Shown here: positions 48,258 through 56,570 of the stretch, piece after piece
Numbering within the stretch: position 1 is the first letter of the stretch
How the letters are laid out: the number at the start of each line of letters is the position of its first letter
Source of the DNA: Plantibacter sp. PA-3-X8
Lineage (GTDB): Bacteria; Actinomycetota; Actinomycetes; Actinomycetales; Microbacteriaceae
Assembly: GCF_003856975.1 (NCBI RefSeq)
Contig: NZ_CP033107.1
Span: 2,170,001 to 2,234,000 of the forward strand
Length of the DNA stretch: 64,000 nucleotides
Direction of reading: 5' to 3'
Made by a program: the position numbers and the translations under genes
Notes under the pieces: model-generated
The model's database searches: none
What the model saw: only the letters and a program-made list of their open reading frames with translations
Told to the model about the DNA's origin: nothing

Positions 48258-50643
48258 GTGCGGTGGGGCGGTCGGGGATCGTGTCCTCGGCCGTCCGCTC
48301 TCCTCTCGGCTGTGCGGGGCGCGGTGCGCGGGTCAGTTCGTCTTCGGAGCGGATGCCTCCGGTGGTTCGTGCCCATTCTCGCACCGTCCACCGGCCGGCC
48401 TGCGCCAGCTTGTACAGGGTGTGGTCGGGGTTGACAGCGACCGGGTTCCCGACCAGCTGCAGCCAGGCGGCGTCCGCATGGGAGTCGCCGTAGCCGTAGG
48501 AGTGCGCGAGGTCCATGCCGTGCTGCTCGGCGTACTGCGTGAGCCAGGCGCCGCGCGCTTCGTCGACGAGCGGCGGGCTGTCGAGGTAACCCGTGAGGCG
48601 TCCGTTCTCGGCGTGCATCGCCCCGGCCACGACCTCGTCGAAGAACGGCTCGAGCGGAGCCGTCATGAGGTCGATGGTGCCGGTGACGAGGATCGTCCGG
48701 TGACCGGCTGCCCGGTGCGCGGCGATCTGCTCGAGCGCCTGGGGGAGGAGGCGGGACCGGACGGCCTTGCCGAAGCCGCCCCGGACGATCTTCTCGAGCT
48801 GCGCCACGTCGACGCCCTCGTAGCGACGCATGAACGTGCGGATGAACTCACCGCGGTCGCGGAGTTCAGCACCGATGTACCCCGGCATGGACGCGCCGAG
48901 CGCGGCGATTTCGATGGGCCAGCGCGACCGCGAGGTCGCGGCGAGCCGCAGCCAGAGGTACTGCTCGATGAGGTTCCAGGCGAGCACCGTGCCCTCGAGG
49001 TCGAACACCGCGAGGACGTCGTCGCGCACGGGCAGGATCTTCTGCTGCTTCGCGGCGCCCGCCTTGCGGTTGGCGAAGGCGCGGGTCAGGGTCGTGACGG
49101 CGGGGAAGTGGATGCGCTGGAAGTAGTCGTCCCAGTCGATCGTGGTGACGTCGAACCCGCGGTCCGCCTGCTGCTCGGGCGTCAGCGAGGCGTGCAGGGC
49201 ACGGGTGCGCTGGTCGTCGAAGACGATCTCGCTCTGCACGTAGGAGCGGTAGAGCCCGGTGAAGTCGCGGAGCGAGCCGAGGTCGCTCGACGCCTTGCGG
49301 ATCCGGTCCTGCCACCCGCGGGTGGTCGCGTTCGCCGGCAGGTGGGAGACGACCCGGCCGGCAGCCGTCGTCGCCTTCTGCCGCCGGTCGATGGAGCGCT
49401 CGATGGCACGCCCGCCGGGGAAGTTCCAGGTCGGCACGCTGATGTCGCCGGCGTCCGCCGGGATCGGGTGCTCCGTGAAGTAGCTGTGCACGTTCGCGTA
49501 CATCTTGTGGAACGGCAGCGGGTTGCTGGCTCCGGAGCTCACGTGGAAGTAGCGCGCCGCAGCCGGCTCCGGCGGGGTCTGGGCCGCTGCGAGGATCGCG
49601 TTGACGACGAAGTCGACGGGGATGATGTCGAGCACGCTGTCGGGGAGGCCCGGGAAGTCGGGCAGCTGTCCGCGCCCGTAGGCGATGATCAGCGGGTCGG
49701 CGACCTTGTAGCCGTCGATCCAGCCGGGGAACGGGTGCGCGAGTGCACTCTCGATGATCGACGGGCGCACGACGGAGAGTCGGTTTCCCTCGCCGGCCCA
49801 GCGCTGTTCGGCGACCCGCTCGGCCATCGCCTTCGTGAAGGTGTAGACGTCGGTCCAGCCGAGGCTCTCGGCGCGTGCACGGCCGTGGGCGACGAGTCGG
49901 GCGTCGACCCAGGCGATGCGTGCGGCCTCGGCGGCGTTCGAGACGGCCTGGGGGCCGGCCTTGCCGTGCTCGCGACGGGCGGTCTGCATGAGCTTGCGCA
50001 GGACCTCCGGACGACGGGACGACTCCTCGGTGCGGACGCGTGCCGAGCGGGCGGCCTCGGCCTCGACGCGCCAGTCGACGTCGTGCGCGAGGCTGCGTTC
50101 CGGCTGGATGCCCTTCCGCGTGCCGCCGACGTAGGCGGTTGAGACGTGGACGACGTGCGGGGTCGCGCCGCTCTTCGCGAGCGCCGCGTACAGGGTGGTC
50201 GCGCCGCCGACGTTCGTGGCGAAGGCCTCGTCGATCGGCGGGTCGAAGGAGACGGTCGACGCGCTGTGGATGACGACGTCGAGGTCGGCCGGCAGCGCCA
50301 TCTCGTCGAGGCCACCCTCGATCACACTGACGCGCTCGGCCACGATCGCCGCAGCGGCTTCGGCGCCGACGCGTTCGCGCCAGGCCTTGAACACCGGCTT
50401 GCGGAGCAGGGTCTGGAGACGGTCGCTCCCGCGGACCGACCCCTTCTTCCGGATGAGCAGGCTGACGCGGGTGGTCGGGTGATCGGCGAGCAGGCGCTCG
50501 AGCACCGCCTGCCCGAGGAAGCCGGTGCCGCCGGTGACGAGCACGTGCGCGCCGTCGAGGGCATCCGGGGCGGTGGTGGGCTGCTGAGCCTCCGGCTCCT
50601 GAGCGTCGGGCTGTTCGGCGTCTGGGGTGGGGTTGTCGGTCAT
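48247..50643 (-). CDS. Fatty-acyl reductase fused to a HAD phosphatase
   Basis: 798 residues. Residues 30-420 form an extended SDR: GGTGFLG (38-44) binds NADPH and Tyr267-x-x-x-Lys271 is catalytic, as in fatty acyl-CoA reductases (male-sterility domain). Residues about 540-745 form a HAD-IB phosphatase: FDLEGT (nucleophile Asp548; the usual second Asp is Glu550), VTGT motif II and GYGDSHAD motif IV. The first half should make fatty alcohol from acyl-CoA; the second should remove a phosphate. The start overlaps the stop of the upstream gene (ATGA) and the stop overlaps the diiron gene, so all three are one translational unit. Confidence 0.85.
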   Translation of the reverse strand: MTDNPTPDAEQPDAQEPEAQQPTTAPDALDGAHVLVTGGTGFLGQAVLERLLADHPTTRVSLLIRKKGSVRGSDRLQTLLRKPVFKAWRERVGAEAAAAIVAERVSVIEGGLDEMALPADLDVVIHSASTVSFDPPIDEAFATNVGGATTLYAALAKSGATPHVVHVSTAYVGGTRKGIQPERSLAHDVDWRVEAEAARSARVRTEESSRRPEVLRKLMQTARREHGKAGPQAVSNAAEAARIAWVDARLVAHGRARAESLGWTDVYTFTKAMAERVAEQRWAGEGNRLSVVRPSIIESALAHPFPGWIDGYKVADPLIIAYGRGQLPDFPGLPDSVLDIIPVDFVVNAILAAAQTPPEPAAARYFHVSSGASNPLPFHKMYANVHSYFTEHPIPADAGDISVPTWNFPGGRAIERSIDRRQKATTAAGRVVSHLPANATTRGWQDRIRKASSDLGSLRDFTGLYRSYVQSEIVFDDQRTRALHASLTPEQQADRGFDVTTIDWDDYFQRIHFPAVTTLTRAFANRKAGAAKQQKILPVRDDVLAVFDLEGTVLAWNLIEQYLWLRLAATSRSRWPIEIAALGASMPGYIGAELRDRGEFIRTFMRRYEGVDVAQLEKIVRGGFGKAVRSRLLPQALEQIAAHRAAGHRTILVTGTIDLMTAPLEPFFDEVVAGAMHAENGRLTGYLDSPPLVDEARGAWLTQYAEQHGMDLAHSYGYGDSHADAAWLQLVGNPVAVNPDHTLYKLAQAGRWTVREWARTTGGIRSEDELTRAPRPAQPRGERTAEDTIPDRPTAHGV

Positions 50644-51542
50644 CGGTTCTCCTCGAGGCTGCCGCGGCGTCCGCGGCGGGCAAGTCTGGCGGCGAGATGG
50701 AGGCCCGACTGACCGGGCAGCGCGTCGATCGACGCGTCGATGCCGAGGACGGCGGGGTCGCTCCAGGTGGCGGTGCTGCGGAACACGAGCGCGGCGAACC
50801 GCGCCGTCTGTCGGGGGCCGTTCGCATCGGAGCCTGTGGGCCACACGGCGTTCCGGATGCGGCGACGGGTGATTCCCTGCGCACGGGGCGATGTGGCGAG
50901 GCGGTCACTCGCCTGAGCGGTGAAGAACTCGAGGTGCCTGGCCTTCGTCTCGAGGATCTCGTCGACGAGGCGGTCGAGCACGGGGTGCGGCTCGCGCTCG
51001 CGCACCGCACGGTAGGCCGCGTGGGTGATGAGGTCGTCGATCGTCCCGATCGTCATGTGCCAGGCGATGATGTCCTCGCCGAGCACGTTCGCGATGAGGG
51101 CCTGGCCGATGGGCGCGAAGCGGTCGCGCACGCCGTGGACGGTGCGGCGGAGACCCGTCGAACGCGTCTTGTCGCGCGGGGTCCCGTTCGCCTTGAGCAC
51201 GGTGTCGAGGGTGTCGGTGATCCAGTACTTCTCGTACGCCCAGGTGATCAGGAACGCGGTGACTCTGGCGTCCTTATGGGTGGGGGTGACGAGCACCCCG
51301 CGGAGGTACTGCATGGTCGCGCGCTCGATGTCCGACAGGGCGCGGAGCAGTGCGACCGTCTCAGCACTCAGCGGCGTCTCGGCGAAGGCCGCGGCGTCGA
51401 TCTCCTTGCGACGACTGCCGACGGCGGACTTCGCGTAGTCGCGGACGCTGAACCCGTGGGCAGGCCGCAGCATGGCGCTCTCCTGCTCCGCGTGCTCGAG
51501 GGCCGCGGGTGCTGTTCCGCGCGGCGAATCCCGGTTCACCAT
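50640..51542 (-). CDS. Degenerate paralogue of the diiron protein
   Basis: 300 residues. It aligns along most of its length with the ferritin-like protein two genes downstream (DIExxxxxYLRxxLxTPxH, HMxxG, REPHPVL, RHxxFxxxQAxxRL) but four of six metal ligands are changed: Glu77 to Lys105, His80 to Ile108, Glu141 to Asp170 and Glu171 to Lys200. Only Glu73 and His203 are kept. It should not hold a diiron centre and may be a structural or regulatory partner of the intact paralogue. ATG at 51542 has GGAG upstream; longer frames extend into the divergent promoter. TACAGT (51576..51581, minus) is a possible -10. Confidence 0.72.
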   Translation of the reverse strand: MVNRDSPRGTAPAALEHAEQESAMLRPAHGFSVRDYAKSAVGSRRKEIDAAAFAETPLSAETVALLRALSDIERATMQYLRGVLVTPTHKDARVTAFLITWAYEKYWITDTLDTVLKANGTPRDKTRSTGLRRTVHGVRDRFAPIGQALIANVLGEDIIAWHMTIGTIDDLITHAAYRAVREREPHPVLDRLVDEILETKARHLEFFTAQASDRLATSPRAQGITRRRIRNAVWPTGSDANGPRQTARFAALVFRSTATWSDPAVLGIDASIDALPGQSGLHLAARLARRGRRGSLEENR

Positions 51543-51591
51543 GGCGTCTCCGTTCCGTGACGATCCGACCTCATCACTGTAGCTTGCAACG

Positions 51592-51611
51592 ATACGCAAC
51601 GCGTAGCGTAT
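51592..51611. promoter_or_regulatory. Operator-like palindrome in the divergent lipid promoter
   Basis: ATACGCAACGCGTAGCGTAT is an 18-of-20 palindrome. It overlaps TATTCT (51609..51614), the likely -10 for the rightward operon, which lies seven bases before the ATG, and it also covers the upstream part of the leftward promoter. Its half-site CGTAGCGTA is nearly the same as the half-site in front of the tetR gene at 56.5 kb. Confidence 0.6.
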
Positions 51612-51621
51612 TCTGATCCCC

Positions 51622-52419
51622 ATGGCTACAGCTCTCGTCACCGGTGGGACGTCCGGCATCGGTGCCGCGTTCGCCACGGCGCTCGCCGGACGGGGCTTCG
51701 ACCTGGTGCTCGTCGCCCGTGACGTCGGGCGGCTCGAGCGATCGGCCGAGCGGCTGCGCGCGACCGGTCGCACCGTCGAGGTGATCAGTGCCGACCTCTC
51801 GGACCGCGCCGACGTCGCGAGACTCGCCGCACGGATCGAGGATCAGGCGTCGCCGATCGAGGTCGTCGTGAACAACGCCGGTTTCGGGGTGCACGCCCGC
51901 CTCACCGATTCCGACACGAGCGAGCTCGACACCGCGATCGAGGTCATGTGCCGGAGCGTCGCCACGCTTTCGGGCGCCGCGGCCCGCGCCATGCGGGAAC
52001 GCGGACGCGGCACCATCATCAACGTCTCGAGCACGGCGGGGTACATCACCACCGGCGGTTACTCGGCGGTGAAGGCGTTCGTCACCACCTACACCGAGGC
52101 GCTCGCGGTCGAGCTCGCCGGCTCGGGTGTCCGCGTCACGGCCCTGTGCCCCGGGTGGGTCCGCACCGAGTTCCACGATCGCGCCGGCATCAGCACCCGA
52201 TCGATCCCGTCAGGTCTGTGGATCGATGTGGACCGGCTCGTCGCCGACGCCCTCCGCGACGCCGGGAGAGGGGTCGTCGTCTCCATCCCGAGCTTCCGCT
52301 TCAAGGCCCTCATGGCCCTCGTCAAGTTCGCGCCCCGTGCGTCCATCCGGTGGATCTCCGGTCGGATGTCCTCGAGCCGTCGAGCCGCCAACGCCGCCCA
52401 GTCAGGAGCCCACCGATGA
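51622..52419 (+). CDS. Short-chain dehydrogenase/reductase
   Basis: 265 residues. TGGTSGIG (residues 7-14) binds the cofactor, NNAGFGVHA and the catalytic Ser, Tyr and Lys in NVSSTAGYITTGGYSAVKAF are intact. The C-terminal 40 residues include a hydrophobic/basic stretch that may touch the membrane. In this locus it may reduce the ketone of acyl- or alkyl-dihydroxyacetone phosphate, as the yeast Ayr1-type SDRs do; that assignment is inference. It is the first gene of a three-gene operon joined by ATGA overlaps. Confidence 0.88.
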   Translation: MATALVTGGTSGIGAAFATALAGRGFDLVLVARDVGRLERSAERLRATGRTVEVISADLSDRADVARLAARIEDQASPIEVVVNNAGFGVHARLTDSDTSELDTAIEVMCRSVATLSGAAARAMRERGRGTIINVSSTAGYITTGGYSAVKAFVTTYTEALAVELAGSGVRVTALCPGWVRTEFHDRAGISTRSIPSGLWIDVDRLVADALRDAGRGVVVSIPSFRFKALMALVKFAPRASIRWISGRMSSSRRAANAAQSGAHR

Positions 52420-53120
52420 CCGCAGAGCCGCGGTTCACCTCCTCCCTCCACGCCAACGCGCGGTTCGTCGCCCAGCGTCTGCTGTTGAAGCCGCTCGTCT
52501 GGTCGCTGACCCGCGTGACGGTGACGGGTCGCGAGCGCCTGTCGGGCGTGAGCGGTCCGTACATCGTCGTCGCCAACCACCAGTCGCACCTCGATGCACC
52601 GCTCGTCGTCGGGGCGATGCCGCGTCGGCTCTCGCGCTACCTCGCCGCCGGTGTCGCCGCCGACTACTTCTTCGACGTCCCCGCCCGCCGCATCTTCGCC
52701 GCCCTCTTCTTCAACGCGTTCCCGGTCGACCGCTCGGGTGACCGCAAGCGTGCAGGCGTGTCACGGGAGCTGCTCGAGGCCGGCGTCCCGATCCTCATCT
52801 TCCCCGAGGGCGGCCGATCGCGGACGGGTGAGCTCGGCCGGTTCAAGCCCGGTGCCGCGGCACTCGCCACGCGCCAGGGCATCCCCTGCCTCCCGGTGGC
52901 CGTCCTCGGCACCCACTCCGCCATGCCGAAGGGTCGCAACTGGCCCGTCCCCGGACGACCGCCGGTGCGCGTCGTCTTCGGGCAACCGATCCACCCGCAG
53001 CCGAACGAGACGCCCGTCCAGCTCATGGACCGCGTCGTCGCCGAGATCGTCGCGCTGCGCGCTTCGGTCGAGCCGGGAGCACACGTTTCGATCGACACAC
53101 CACGAAAGGAAGCCGGATGA
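52416..53120 (+). CDS. PlsC-type acyltransferase
   Basis: 234 residues. NHQSHLD (NHx4D motif) and FPEGGRSRTGELGRFKPG are the glycerolipid acyltransferase motifs, and PCLPVAVLG the later one. It transfers an acyl chain from acyl-CoA or acyl-ACP to a glycerol- or dihydroxyacetone-phosphate backbone at the membrane. In this context it could act before the alkyl-DHAP synthase (on DHAP) or after it (on alkyl-glycerol-phosphate). Both ends overlap neighbours by ATGA. Confidence 0.9.
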   Translation: MTAEPRFTSSLHANARFVAQRLLLKPLVWSLTRVTVTGRERLSGVSGPYIVVANHQSHLDAPLVVGAMPRRLSRYLAAGVAADYFFDVPARRIFAALFFNAFPVDRSGDRKRAGVSRELLEAGVPILIFPEGGRSRTGELGRFKPGAAALATRQGIPCLPVAVLGTHSAMPKGRNWPVPGRPPVRVVFGQPIHPQPNETPVQLMDRVVAEIVALRASVEPGAHVSIDTPRKEAG

Positions 53121-54781
53121 CGTCTGTGGAGCACATGAAGTGGTGGGGCTGGGGAGTCGAAGGGGTCGCTTTCGAGCACAGCAACAAGCCAGACTTCGCG
53201 CCGTTCGTGAAGCAGGCCGTCGGTCTCGACCTCCGGAAGCCGGCGCAGGCACACCTCAGCTTCGACGAGCTCACCGTCCCAGCATCGCGCGCGTCCGACG
53301 AGTTCATCGCCGAGCTCTCGACGCTCGTCGGTCAGGGGCACGTGACCACGGACGACCAGGAACGCGTCGTCCACACCTACGGCAAGAGCATCCGCGACCT
53401 GCTCCGGATCCGCGCGAACGACCTGCCCCGCACGCCCGACCTCGTCGTCTACCCGGCTGATGAGGCCGAAGTCGCGTCGGTCGTCGCTGCAGCCGTCGCC
53501 ACAGACGCCGTGATCATCCCGTTCGGCGGTGGCACCAACATCGCCGGCTCGCTCGACCCGCAGCCGACGGAGGAGCGGGTCATCATCTCGCTCGACCTCG
53601 GCCGGCTCGACCGCGTCCTGTCGATCGACGAGGGCTCCGGTCTCGCCACCATCCAGGCCGGCGCGCAGGGCCCCTCGATCGAGGAGCAGCTGGGCGCCAA
53701 GGGGTGGACGATGGGCCACTTCCCCGACAGCTTCACGCACTCCACGCTCGGCGGATGGGTCGCGACCCGCTCCTCGGGCATGCAGTCCGACAAGTACGGC
53801 GACATCGCCGACATCACCAAGGGCCTGCGGATGGTGCGCCCGAACGGCATCGTGGCGATCCGCCCCGTCCCGAGTGCGTCGACCGGCCCGAGCGTCCGCG
53901 AGATGATCATCGGCAGCGAGGGTCGACTCGGCATCATCACCGAGGTCACCGTGCAGGTCCACCGGACGCCCGCCGTCCGCGAGGTCCTCGGCTACTTCTT
54001 CCCCACCTGGGAGGCCGGGCTCGCGGCGATGCACGAGATCGCGGAGAGCGACGCCAGCCCCTCGGTCACCCGGGTGTCGAACGCCCGGGAGAGCGGCTTC
54101 TCGCTCGCGACCCGCAAGGCCAGCACCGGCGTCTCGGCGCAGGTCACCAAGGGCCTCATGAAGGTGCTCACAGCCAGAGGCTGGGATCTCGAGCAGCTGT
54201 GCCTCTCCTTCATCGGCTACGAGGGCAGCGCGTCCCATGTGCGATACGAGAAGGGCCTCGTCGGCTCGATCGTCCGGAAGCACGGCGGCATCGGCGTCGG
54301 CAAGGGCCCCGGTGCCCTCTACGACCAGAAGAAGTTCGACACCCCGTACCTGCGCGACTTCCTCCTCGACCGCGGAGCCGCGGCCGACGTCTCGGAGACC
54401 GCAGCGCCCTGGTCTCGGCTGCAGGAGGTCTACGACGCCGCGAACGACGCCGCCAACGCCGCGTACGACAAGCTCGGGGTGCACGGGTGGATCATGTGCC
54501 ACCTCTCGCACTCGTACCACTCCGGCGCGTGCCTGTACTTCACCTTCGCGTTCATCACCGGCGACGACCCGATCGGCGAGTACGAGCAGGTCAAGTCGGC
54601 GATCCAGCAGGCGTTCGTCGACCACGGTGGCACCCTCTCGCACCACCACGCGGTCGGTGTCGAGCACTCGCCGTGGATGGAACAGGACATCTCGACCGAG
54701 GGCGTCGCGATCATGCGCGGCCTCTTCGACAGTGCTGACCCCGGCTCGAACTTCAACCCCGGCAAGATCCTCGCGGACTGA
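53117..54781 (+). CDS. Alkyl-dihydroxyacetonephosphate synthase homologue
   Basis: 554 residues, FAD-binding oxidase family. The N-terminal MKWWGWG matches the MKWNGWG of animal alkyl-DHAP synthase; FGGGTNIAGSL and PDSFTHSTLGGWVATRSSGMQSDKYGD form the FAD site; GSEGRLGIITEVTV closes it; SHSYHSGACLYF and the HHH motif (residues 509-511) match active-site residues required in the animal enzyme. The reaction would exchange the acyl group of acyl-DHAP for a fatty alcohol, making an ether bond. The nearby fatty-acyl reductase would supply the alcohol. Annotation pipelines usually call it only an FAD-binding oxidase. Confidence 0.85.
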   Translation: MTSVEHMKWWGWGVEGVAFEHSNKPDFAPFVKQAVGLDLRKPAQAHLSFDELTVPASRASDEFIAELSTLVGQGHVTTDDQERVVHTYGKSIRDLLRIRANDLPRTPDLVVYPADEAEVASVVAAAVATDAVIIPFGGGTNIAGSLDPQPTEERVIISLDLGRLDRVLSIDEGSGLATIQAGAQGPSIEEQLGAKGWTMGHFPDSFTHSTLGGWVATRSSGMQSDKYGDIADITKGLRMVRPNGIVAIRPVPSASTGPSVREMIIGSEGRLGIITEVTVQVHRTPAVREVLGYFFPTWEAGLAAMHEIAESDASPSVTRVSNARESGFSLATRKASTGVSAQVTKGLMKVLTARGWDLEQLCLSFIGYEGSASHVRYEKGLVGSIVRKHGGIGVGKGPGALYDQKKFDTPYLRDFLLDRGAAADVSETAAPWSRLQEVYDAANDAANAAYDKLGVHGWIMCHLSHSYHSGACLYFTFAFITGDDPIGEYEQVKSAIQQAFVDHGGTLSHHHAVGVEHSPWMEQDISTEGVAIMRGLFDSADPGSNFNPGKILAD

Positions 54782-54783
54782 GT

Positions 54784-54872
54784 CGTTCCTCCGGTCCATG
54801 CGCGGTCTCCGGTCCCTGAGCCGTTCCTCCGGTCCCTGAGCCGTTCCTCCGGTCCCTGAGCCTGTCGAAGGG
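54784..54872. repeat. 20-base tandem repeat ending in a dispersed-repeat copy
   Basis: Units of the type CCGGTCCCTGAGCCGTTCCT repeat about three times (with a degenerate first unit) and end in a full CCCTGAGCCTGTCGAAGGG. The block fills the gap between the convergent alkyl-DHAP synthase and diacylglycerol-kinase-like genes. Confidence 0.82.
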
Positions 54873-54877
54873 CGGGC

Positions 54878-55909
54878 TCAGGGCCGGAGCCGACCCGAGC
54901 GCGCCGCCGTCGCGGGTAGTCGGACGATGAGTGCACCGGGGTCGACGGTCAGCCTGGCCGCCGAGACCAGGCCGATGCCGTCGCCGTCTGCCTGGAACTC
55001 GGCGGGCGGTGAGACCGTCACGTCGATCCGTCGCACGCGCAGGTAGCGGAGCGCACCTCCGGCGGAGCCGGCCGTCTCGACGGCACTCGGCTGCACGCGG
55101 CTGCCCCGTGTCCGTCTGCCCTTGGAGAACCGGGCGACGGGATTGTTCGCGCGGTGCAGCCAGCGCGTGACCCGGACCCCGTCCCACCCCTCGAGGGACC
55201 GCACCATCAGGACGTCGAGTACACCGTCGTCGAGGAGTGCGTCGGGGAGGACGTCGAGGCCCGCCGAGACCGTGCCGCAGTTCCCGACGAACATCGTGTG
55301 CGTCCGTCCGCTCCGGATCGGTCCGCCGTCCTCCTTCCAGGAGACGCGAGGGCGGTCGCGGCGGAAGAGCCCGCGGATGATCGGCACGACGTAGGCGATC
55401 CAGCCGAAGCGGCGCTTCAGGACGGGGTCGGCGTAGGCCACCATGTCCGCGTCGACGCCGAAGCCCGACATGACGAGGAACGGGGTGCTGCGCCGGACGC
55501 CGTCGGGGTTCCGATATTCGATGACCCCGACGTCGACGCTCCGGTCCTCCCCGGCGAACGCGGCCCGCACCGCGGTGGCCGTGTCGATCGGGATCCCGGC
55601 GTTCCGGGCGAAGAGGTTCGCGGTGCCGACGGGGACGACGGCGAACGGCGTCCGCGTGTGACGCATCGCCCCTGCCACCTCGCGGACCGTCCCGTCGCCG
55701 CCGGCGGCGATCACGAGCGACGCGCCGTCTCCGAGCGCCTCCGCGACCTGGTCGACCGCGGTCGACCGCTCACGGGTCGGGATCCAGCTCGTCGGGCCCC
55801 AGCCGGCCTCGGCGGCGGCGGCGTCGACGAGCCTCGTCACGCGCTCGAGCTGGATGCGCGTCGGGTTGTAGATCACCGCAGCGTGCGGCGGGGTGCTGCC
55901 TCGCGTCAT
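54878..55909 (-). CDS. Diacylglycerol/lipid kinase family protein
   Basis: 343 residues with the DAGK catalytic fold: NPTR near the start, AAGGDGTVREVAGAM (nucleotide loop, about residues 68-82), PVGTANLFARNAGIP and a C-terminal FQADGDGIG. It phosphorylates a lipid alcohol such as diacylglycerol (or an alkyl-acylglycerol) with ATP. It begins inside the tetR stop (ATGA overlap), so regulator and kinase are one unit. Its link to the ether-lipid genes is by position. Confidence 0.88.
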   Translation of the reverse strand: MTRGSTPPHAAVIYNPTRIQLERVTRLVDAAAAEAGWGPTSWIPTRERSTAVDQVAEALGDGASLVIAAGGDGTVREVAGAMRHTRTPFAVVPVGTANLFARNAGIPIDTATAVRAAFAGEDRSVDVGVIEYRNPDGVRRSTPFLVMSGFGVDADMVAYADPVLKRRFGWIAYVVPIIRGLFRRDRPRVSWKEDGGPIRSGRTHTMFVGNCGTVSAGLDVLPDALLDDGVLDVLMVRSLEGWDGVRVTRWLHRANNPVARFSKGRRTRGSRVQPSAVETAGSAGGALRYLRVRRIDVTVSPPAEFQADGDGIGLVSAARLTVDPGALIVRLPATAARSGRLRP

Positions 55910-56472
55910 GCGGCCAGTGCCGGCCAGAGGACGGACAGGACCTGGTCCGCCCAGTCGTCGTCCATGTCGGCGCCGCGGACGAGCTGTCCGAGGACCGCGC
56001 CGAGGAGGAGGGTCGCGACGAGGCGGCCATCGAGTCCGGGCTTCAGATCGCCGGTGGCGATGCGTTCGTCGACGAGGTTGGACAATGCGCGCGCCCGGTT
56101 CCTCGTGAGGTCGCGGAGCAGGGTCGAGAACTCCGGATCGTCCTGGAGCAGGATCGACGCGATCGTTCCGCGCCCTACCACATCCTCGATCATCGTCCGG
56201 GCCTCGTGGAGCAGCCAGGTGAAGGTCTCGTAGGTCGGGAGGTCCTCCGGGATCTGGACCGGCGTCTCCATGGCACGAGCCACCGCGGCGGTCAGCAGCT
56301 CGGAGCGGTTGCGGTAGCGCCGGTAGATCGTCGTCTTCGCGACACCGGTGGTCTCGGCGACCGCCTCGATGTTGACGGCGACGGAGCCGCGAGATCGCAT
56401 CAGGTCGAGCGCGGCGTCGAGGATGCGGTCACTCATCTGTTGAGCGCGGGACACACGTCGGGAGACGGGCAC
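55906..56472 (-). CDS. TetR family regulator
   Basis: 188 residues. The N-terminal helix-turn-helix is clear: ILDAALDLMRSRGSVAVNIEAVAETTGVAKTTIYRRYRNRSELL. The C-terminal part is a TetR ligand-binding helical domain (TetR_C_11-like). AGGAGG stands before the ATG. A 25-base inverted repeat lies 47 bases upstream and a related half-site occurs in the divergent lipid promoter, so it probably represses itself and that locus, with a lipid or acyl-CoA as ligand. Confidence 0.88.
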   Translation of the reverse strand: MPVSRRVSRAQQMSDRILDAALDLMRSRGSVAVNIEAVAETTGVAKTTIYRRYRNRSELLTAAVARAMETPVQIPEDLPTYETFTWLLHEARTMIEDVVGRGTIASILLQDDPEFSTLLRDLTRNRARALSNLVDERIATGDLKPGLDGRLVATLLLGAVLGQLVRGADMDDDWADQVLSVLWPALAA

Positions 56473-56518
56473 CGACCAACCTCCTCCGTGCGCGGCAGGA
56501 TCCGGTCGGGTCGGTCCG

Positions 56519-56543
56519 TTGCGCTACGCCCACCGTAGCGCAA
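56519..56543. promoter_or_regulatory. Inverted repeat upstream of tetR
   Basis: TTGCGCTACG (56519..56528) and CGTAGCGCAA (56534..56543) are perfect ten-base arms around CCCAC. The site lies in the tetR promoter region, between tetR and the 3' end of the spermidine-synthase-like gene. The arm CGTAGCGCAA shares CGTAGCGYA with the palindrome at 51.6 kb. Confidence 0.65.
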
Positions 56544-56570
56544 TCGTGGGGGCGCGCAAAGGGAGGACGC

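Noticed and set aside
47463..50643. Alkane synthesis pair (acyl reductase plus aldehyde-deformylating oxygenase)
   Set aside because: The diiron spacing is compatible, but the reductase is the alcohol-forming FAR type with a HAD domain and the neighbours are glycerolipid enzymes, so an ether-lipid role fits better. Not fully excluded.
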